From Hyphomicrobium sp. (GTDB lineage Bacteria > Pseudomonadota > Alphaproteobacteria > Rhizobiales > Hyphomicrobiaceae): a DNA stretch of 64,000 nt. The stretch is from NCBI RefSeq assembly GCF_019753045.1, contig NZ_JAIELN010000007.1, positions 124,001 to 188,000 of the forward strand, given 5' to 3'. A model generated the notes under the pieces. It worked only from the letters and a program-made list of their open reading frames with translations. It was not told the DNA's origin and ran no database searches. This document shows, in pieces, positions 61,471 to 64,000 of the stretch. Position numbers and translations under genes: made by a program. Numbering within the stretch: the first letter of the stretch is position 1; each line of letters opens with the position of its first letter.

Positions 61471-63192
61471 ATGAGCGAGGCATTGGTCCGGCTCGATGGC
61501 GTTTCGAAGCGGTTTGATGCGACCGCCGCGATTGCTGAAATGACCACCACGATTATGGGCGGAGGGATTACTGGTCTCGCCGGACCCGATGGCGCGGGCA
61601 AGACGACGCTGCTTCGCTTGATCTTGGGCCTGCTCAAACCGGATTCGGGCACGCTCAGCGTCTGCGGACGCGATCCTATCTCCGAGGCTTCCGAGGTCCG
61701 CGATCTCGTCGCCTACATGCCACAGCGATTCGGGCTCTACGAGGATCTGACGGTTCTCGAGAATCTGTCACTCTATGCTGACCTGCGCGCGGTTATCGGA
61801 GAAGACCGCCGTTCCGCCTTCGACCGCCTTCTGACGTTCACAAGCCTCGCTCCCTTCGCGGGCCGCATTGCGGGCGCATTGTCAGGAGGCATGAAGCAAA
61901 AGCTTGGGCTGGCCTGCGCACTCATCCGGACGCCGCGTCTGCTGCTACTCGATGAGCCGACCGCCGGCGTCGATCCGGTCTCGCGCCGCGAGCTGTGGCG
62001 CATGGTCCGGACCCTGACCAGTGAAGGCATTGGCGTCGTTTGGAGCACGGCCTATCTCGAGGAAGCGGAGCGGTGCGAACGCGTGCTCCTGATGAACGAT
62101 GGCAGGCTGGTCTATGAAGGAACGCCGTCCGAGATCACGAGTCGCATGGCCGGACGGAGTTTCCACGTACGCAACGCCGGAGAGCGGCGCCGGGCCGTGC
62201 TCGCGGCCGCGGCCAAGATGCCCGGCGTCATAGACGGCGTCATCCAGGGCGCGAATGTCCGCATCGTCCTGGCGGCGGGAGCGACTCCCCCTTCCGCCGA
62301 AGACTTCAAGGGTCTCTCGCTGGAGGTCGTTCCAACGCCGCCTCGTTTCGAGGACGCCTTCGTCAACCTGCTGGGCAGCGCCACCCCGGCGGTGTCCCGT
62401 CTCCCAACAGCGGCGGACCCTGCGACGCGGAGCGCCGGCCCTGTCATCGAAGCGAGAGAGCTGACCCGCCGCTATGGTTCGTTTACAGCCGCTGACCGCA
62501 TCTCTTTCGCAATTGGGAGGGGCGAGATCTTCGGTCTGCTCGGGCCGAATGGCGCCGGCAAATCGACCACCTTCAAGATGCTGTGTGGCCTCCTGCGCCC
62601 GACCTCAGGCGAGGCGCGCGTCGCCGGCCTCGACGTCGCGGTTCAGACATCCGCCGCGCGCAACCGGCTCGGCTATATGGCGCAGAAGTTTTCGCTCTAT
62701 GGAGATCTCAGCGTCGCGCAGAACTTGGAGTTCTTCGCCGGGGTCTATGGGCTCACGGGTGCAGGCCGTCGGCGCGCCGTCGAGCGCGTGACGGACGCGT
62801 TCGGTCTGAAGCGATACCTCGACACGAACGCCGGAACGCTGCCGGCTGGCTATAAGCAACGCTTGGCGCTGTCATGCGCGGTCATGCACGAGCCGCCAGT
62901 GCTCTTTCTCGACGAGCCGACCTCGGGCGTCGATCCGCTAACGCGTCGTGAGTTCTGGGCACATATTAATGCGCTCGTGCACAGCGGCGTTACGGTGATG
63001 GTGACGACGCATTTCCTCGATGAGGCCGAGTATTGCGATCGCATCGCGCTCATCTATCGAGGACGCGTAATCGCAACCGGATCTCCCGACGATTTGAAAG
63101 CCAGCGTACGGACGCCAGCGCTTTCCGATCCGACGCTCGAGGATGCATTCATCGCGCTCGTCGAGGCGGACGACCAGAAAGCAGTCGCATGA
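61471..63192 (+). CDS. ybhF: ABC exporter ATPase with two fused nucleotide-binding domains (YbhF-type)
   Basis: This 573-residue protein carries two ATPase domains. Domain 1: GPDGAGKTT (Walker A from Gly38), LSGGMKQK (signature), LLLLDEPTAGVDP (Walker B). Domain 2: GPNGAGKST (from Gly358), LPAGYKQRL in place of LSGG, LFLDEPTSGVDP. The altered second signature is normal for YbhF-like proteins. It powers export through the ABC-2-type permease encoded next, whose start overlaps its stop. Substrates in relatives include drugs and cations. Confidence 0.88.
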   Translation: MSEALVRLDGVSKRFDATAAIAEMTTTIMGGGITGLAGPDGAGKTTLLRLILGLLKPDSGTLSVCGRDPISEASEVRDLVAYMPQRFGLYEDLTVLENLSLYADLRAVIGEDRRSAFDRLLTFTSLAPFAGRIAGALSGGMKQKLGLACALIRTPRLLLLDEPTAGVDPVSRRELWRMVRTLTSEGIGVVWSTAYLEEAERCERVLLMNDGRLVYEGTPSEITSRMAGRSFHVRNAGERRRAVLAAAAKMPGVIDGVIQGANVRIVLAAGATPPSAEDFKGLSLEVVPTPPRFEDAFVNLLGSATPAVSRLPTAADPATRSAGPVIEARELTRRYGSFTAADRISFAIGRGEIFGLLGPNGAGKSTTFKMLCGLLRPTSGEARVAGLDVAVQTSAARNRLGYMAQKFSLYGDLSVAQNLEFFAGVYGLTGAGRRRAVERVTDAFGLKRYLDTNAGTLPAGYKQRLALSCAVMHEPPVLFLDEPTSGVDPLTRREFWAHINALVHSGVTVMVTTHFLDEAEYCDRIALIYRGRVIATGSPDDLKASVRTPALSDPTLEDAFIALVEADDQKAVA

Positions 63193-64000
63193 TGCCGTTG
63201 GCGTTGCAATCCACCGACCGCTTCCGCCGGATCGGTGCGCTGATTCGCAAAGAGACACGCCAGATCATCCGCGACCCAAGTACCATTGTCATCGCGGTGA
63301 TCCTCCCACTGACACTACTGTTCCTGTTCGGCTACGGCGTCTCCTTCGATGCCCGGCGTATCGAGATCGGGCTGGTCGTCGAGGATCCGACACCGGAGAC
63401 GGGCAGCTTCACGGCCTCGCTGACGAACTCGCCCCTCTTCGCAGCGCGTACGGCTCGTGATCGGCACAACTTCGACAGCGATCTTGTCGCTGGACGGATC
63501 GACGGGATTGTTATCCTAGCGGCCAATTTTGCCGCTCAGGCCGCGCGCGGCGACCGCGCGCCGATTCAGGTCATCGTCGACGGCAGCGACCCGAACAAGG
63601 CGACCCTGGTGCGCAACTACCTTCAGGGCGTTTGGGGAAACTGGCTCACCCAGGAGGCCATCGCGCGCGGCGAACGCGTGACCGTGCCCCTCACGGTCGT
63701 GCCGCGCGTCTGGTTCAATCCGGAGCTTTCCAGCCATCACTACCTCGTACCGGGCTCGATTGCGATCATTCTGATGCTCATCGGCGCCCTCCTCACAGCC
63801 CTCGTTGTCGCGCGTGAATGGGAGCGCGGTACGATGGAGGCGTTGCTCGCAACGCCCGTTGGCATTATCGACATTCTGGCAGGTAAACTCATTCCGTATT
63901 TCGTACTCGGCATGATCACCATGACACTCGCAACAGGCACGGCCTTGTTCCTGTTCAAAGTGCCATTTCGCGGGTCGTTCGCCGTGCTCGCGCTGATGAC
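63189..64000 (+). CDS. ybhS: ABC-2-type permease (YbhS-like), 3'-truncated by the window
   Basis: ATG 63189 (or 63,192) overlaps the ATPase stop; 270 codons are visible without a stop. Features: cytoplasmic N-terminus (ALIRKETRQIIRDPSTIVIA), first membrane segment (VILPLTLLFLFGYGVSF), a large periplasmic domain (about 55-185), then VPGSIAIILMLIGALLTALV with the conserved EREWERGTMEALLATP-like motif AREWERGTMEALLATPV. A paralogous second permease (YbhR) probably follows outside the window. Confidence 0.85.
   Translation, partial: MMPLALQSTDRFRRIGALIRKETRQIIRDPSTIVIAVILPLTLLFLFGYGVSFDARRIEIGLVVEDPTPETGSFTASLTNSPLFAARTARDRHNFDSDLVAGRIDGIVILAANFAAQAARGDRAPIQVIVDGSDPNKATLVRNYLQGVWGNWLTQEAIARGERVTVPLTVVPRVWFNPELSSHHYLVPGSIAIILMLIGALLTALVVAREWERGTMEALLATPVGIIDILAGKLIPYFVLGMITMTLATGTALFLFKVPFRGSFAVLALM

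Overview
The window holds two very different pieces of DNA. Bases 1 to about 45,765 are the right-hand part of a prophage with a long, non-contractile (siphovirus-type) tail. Bases from about 45,790 to 64,000 are chromosome of an alphaproteobacterium, most likely Hyphomicrobiales/Rhizobiales. That assignment is inferred from the GTA-like tail genes, the dmeRF nickel/cobalt pair, the copper-handling gene set and the high-GC codon use; no rRNA or housekeeping marker is present to prove it.

Prophage, left to right. (a) 1-22,077, tail genes on the + strand: a truncated neck gene, a tail-terminator-like gene, the tail tube (2086-3690), a tail assembly chaperone pair with an A AAA AAC -1 slippery site (5339-5345), a 1,863-residue tape measure carrying two peptidoglycan-hydrolase-like domains, a GTA-type baseplate block (DUF2460, a DUF2163/BR0599 protein split over two genes, NlpC/P60, gpJ-like hub), a DUF2793 fibre and three paralogous adhesin-like proteins. 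(b) 22,184-24,212, lysis: a GH19 endolysin and three small membrane proteins. (c) 24,230-34,447, nucleic-acid metabolism: metallophosphoesterase, dATP/dGTP-diphosphohydrolase-like protein, AAA+ ATPase, a Toprim primase broken by two compensating frameshifts, an SSB-like protein, SF2 helicase, RecA, a PD-(D/E)XK protein, a Cas4-like Fe-S nuclease and RuvC. (d) 34,575-45,847, many short genes: two paralogues with a 'GWTK' domain, a stand-alone BRCT protein, a run of tiny membrane proteins, an atypical N6-adenine methylase, three tandem DpnD/PcfM-like proteins and an ATP-dependent DNA ligase. Head, portal, terminase, integrase and repressor genes are not in the window and presumably lie to the left.

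The most striking feature is a 14-bp perfect palindrome, TGCAATTAATTGCA. I count 16 exact copies and about 12 copies with one or two mismatches between 956 and 45,761, and none in the chromosomal half. Most sit just upstream of start codons, several overlap a -35 box, and two lie inside tail genes. In the right arm the palindrome stands upstream of a repeated promoter cassette (CAGTCGC box, TTGACC/TTGCAC, 16-bp spacer, CAGARTG) at distances of 18 or 28-29 bp, which differ by one helical turn. This looks like a genome-wide operator network, comparable in layout to the stoperators of mycobacteriophage L5 but with an unrelated sequence.

Chromosome. After a decayed SRAP (YedK-like) gene at the prophage edge come dmeF/dmeR (nickel/cobalt efflux and its sensor, - strand). 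A + strand copper cluster follows: outer-membrane factor, Tat-exported multicopper oxidase, cupredoxin, CusF-like protein and a TPR protein. Next are an ATP-grasp-like gene (- strand), a DUF4396-multicopper oxidase fusion, remnants of IS1182- and IS3-type transposases and of an MFS transporter, several small secreted proteins, and a YbhG/YbhF/YbhS-type ABC exporter that runs off the right end. The chromosomal part reads as a metal-resistance island with signs of repeated insertion and decay.
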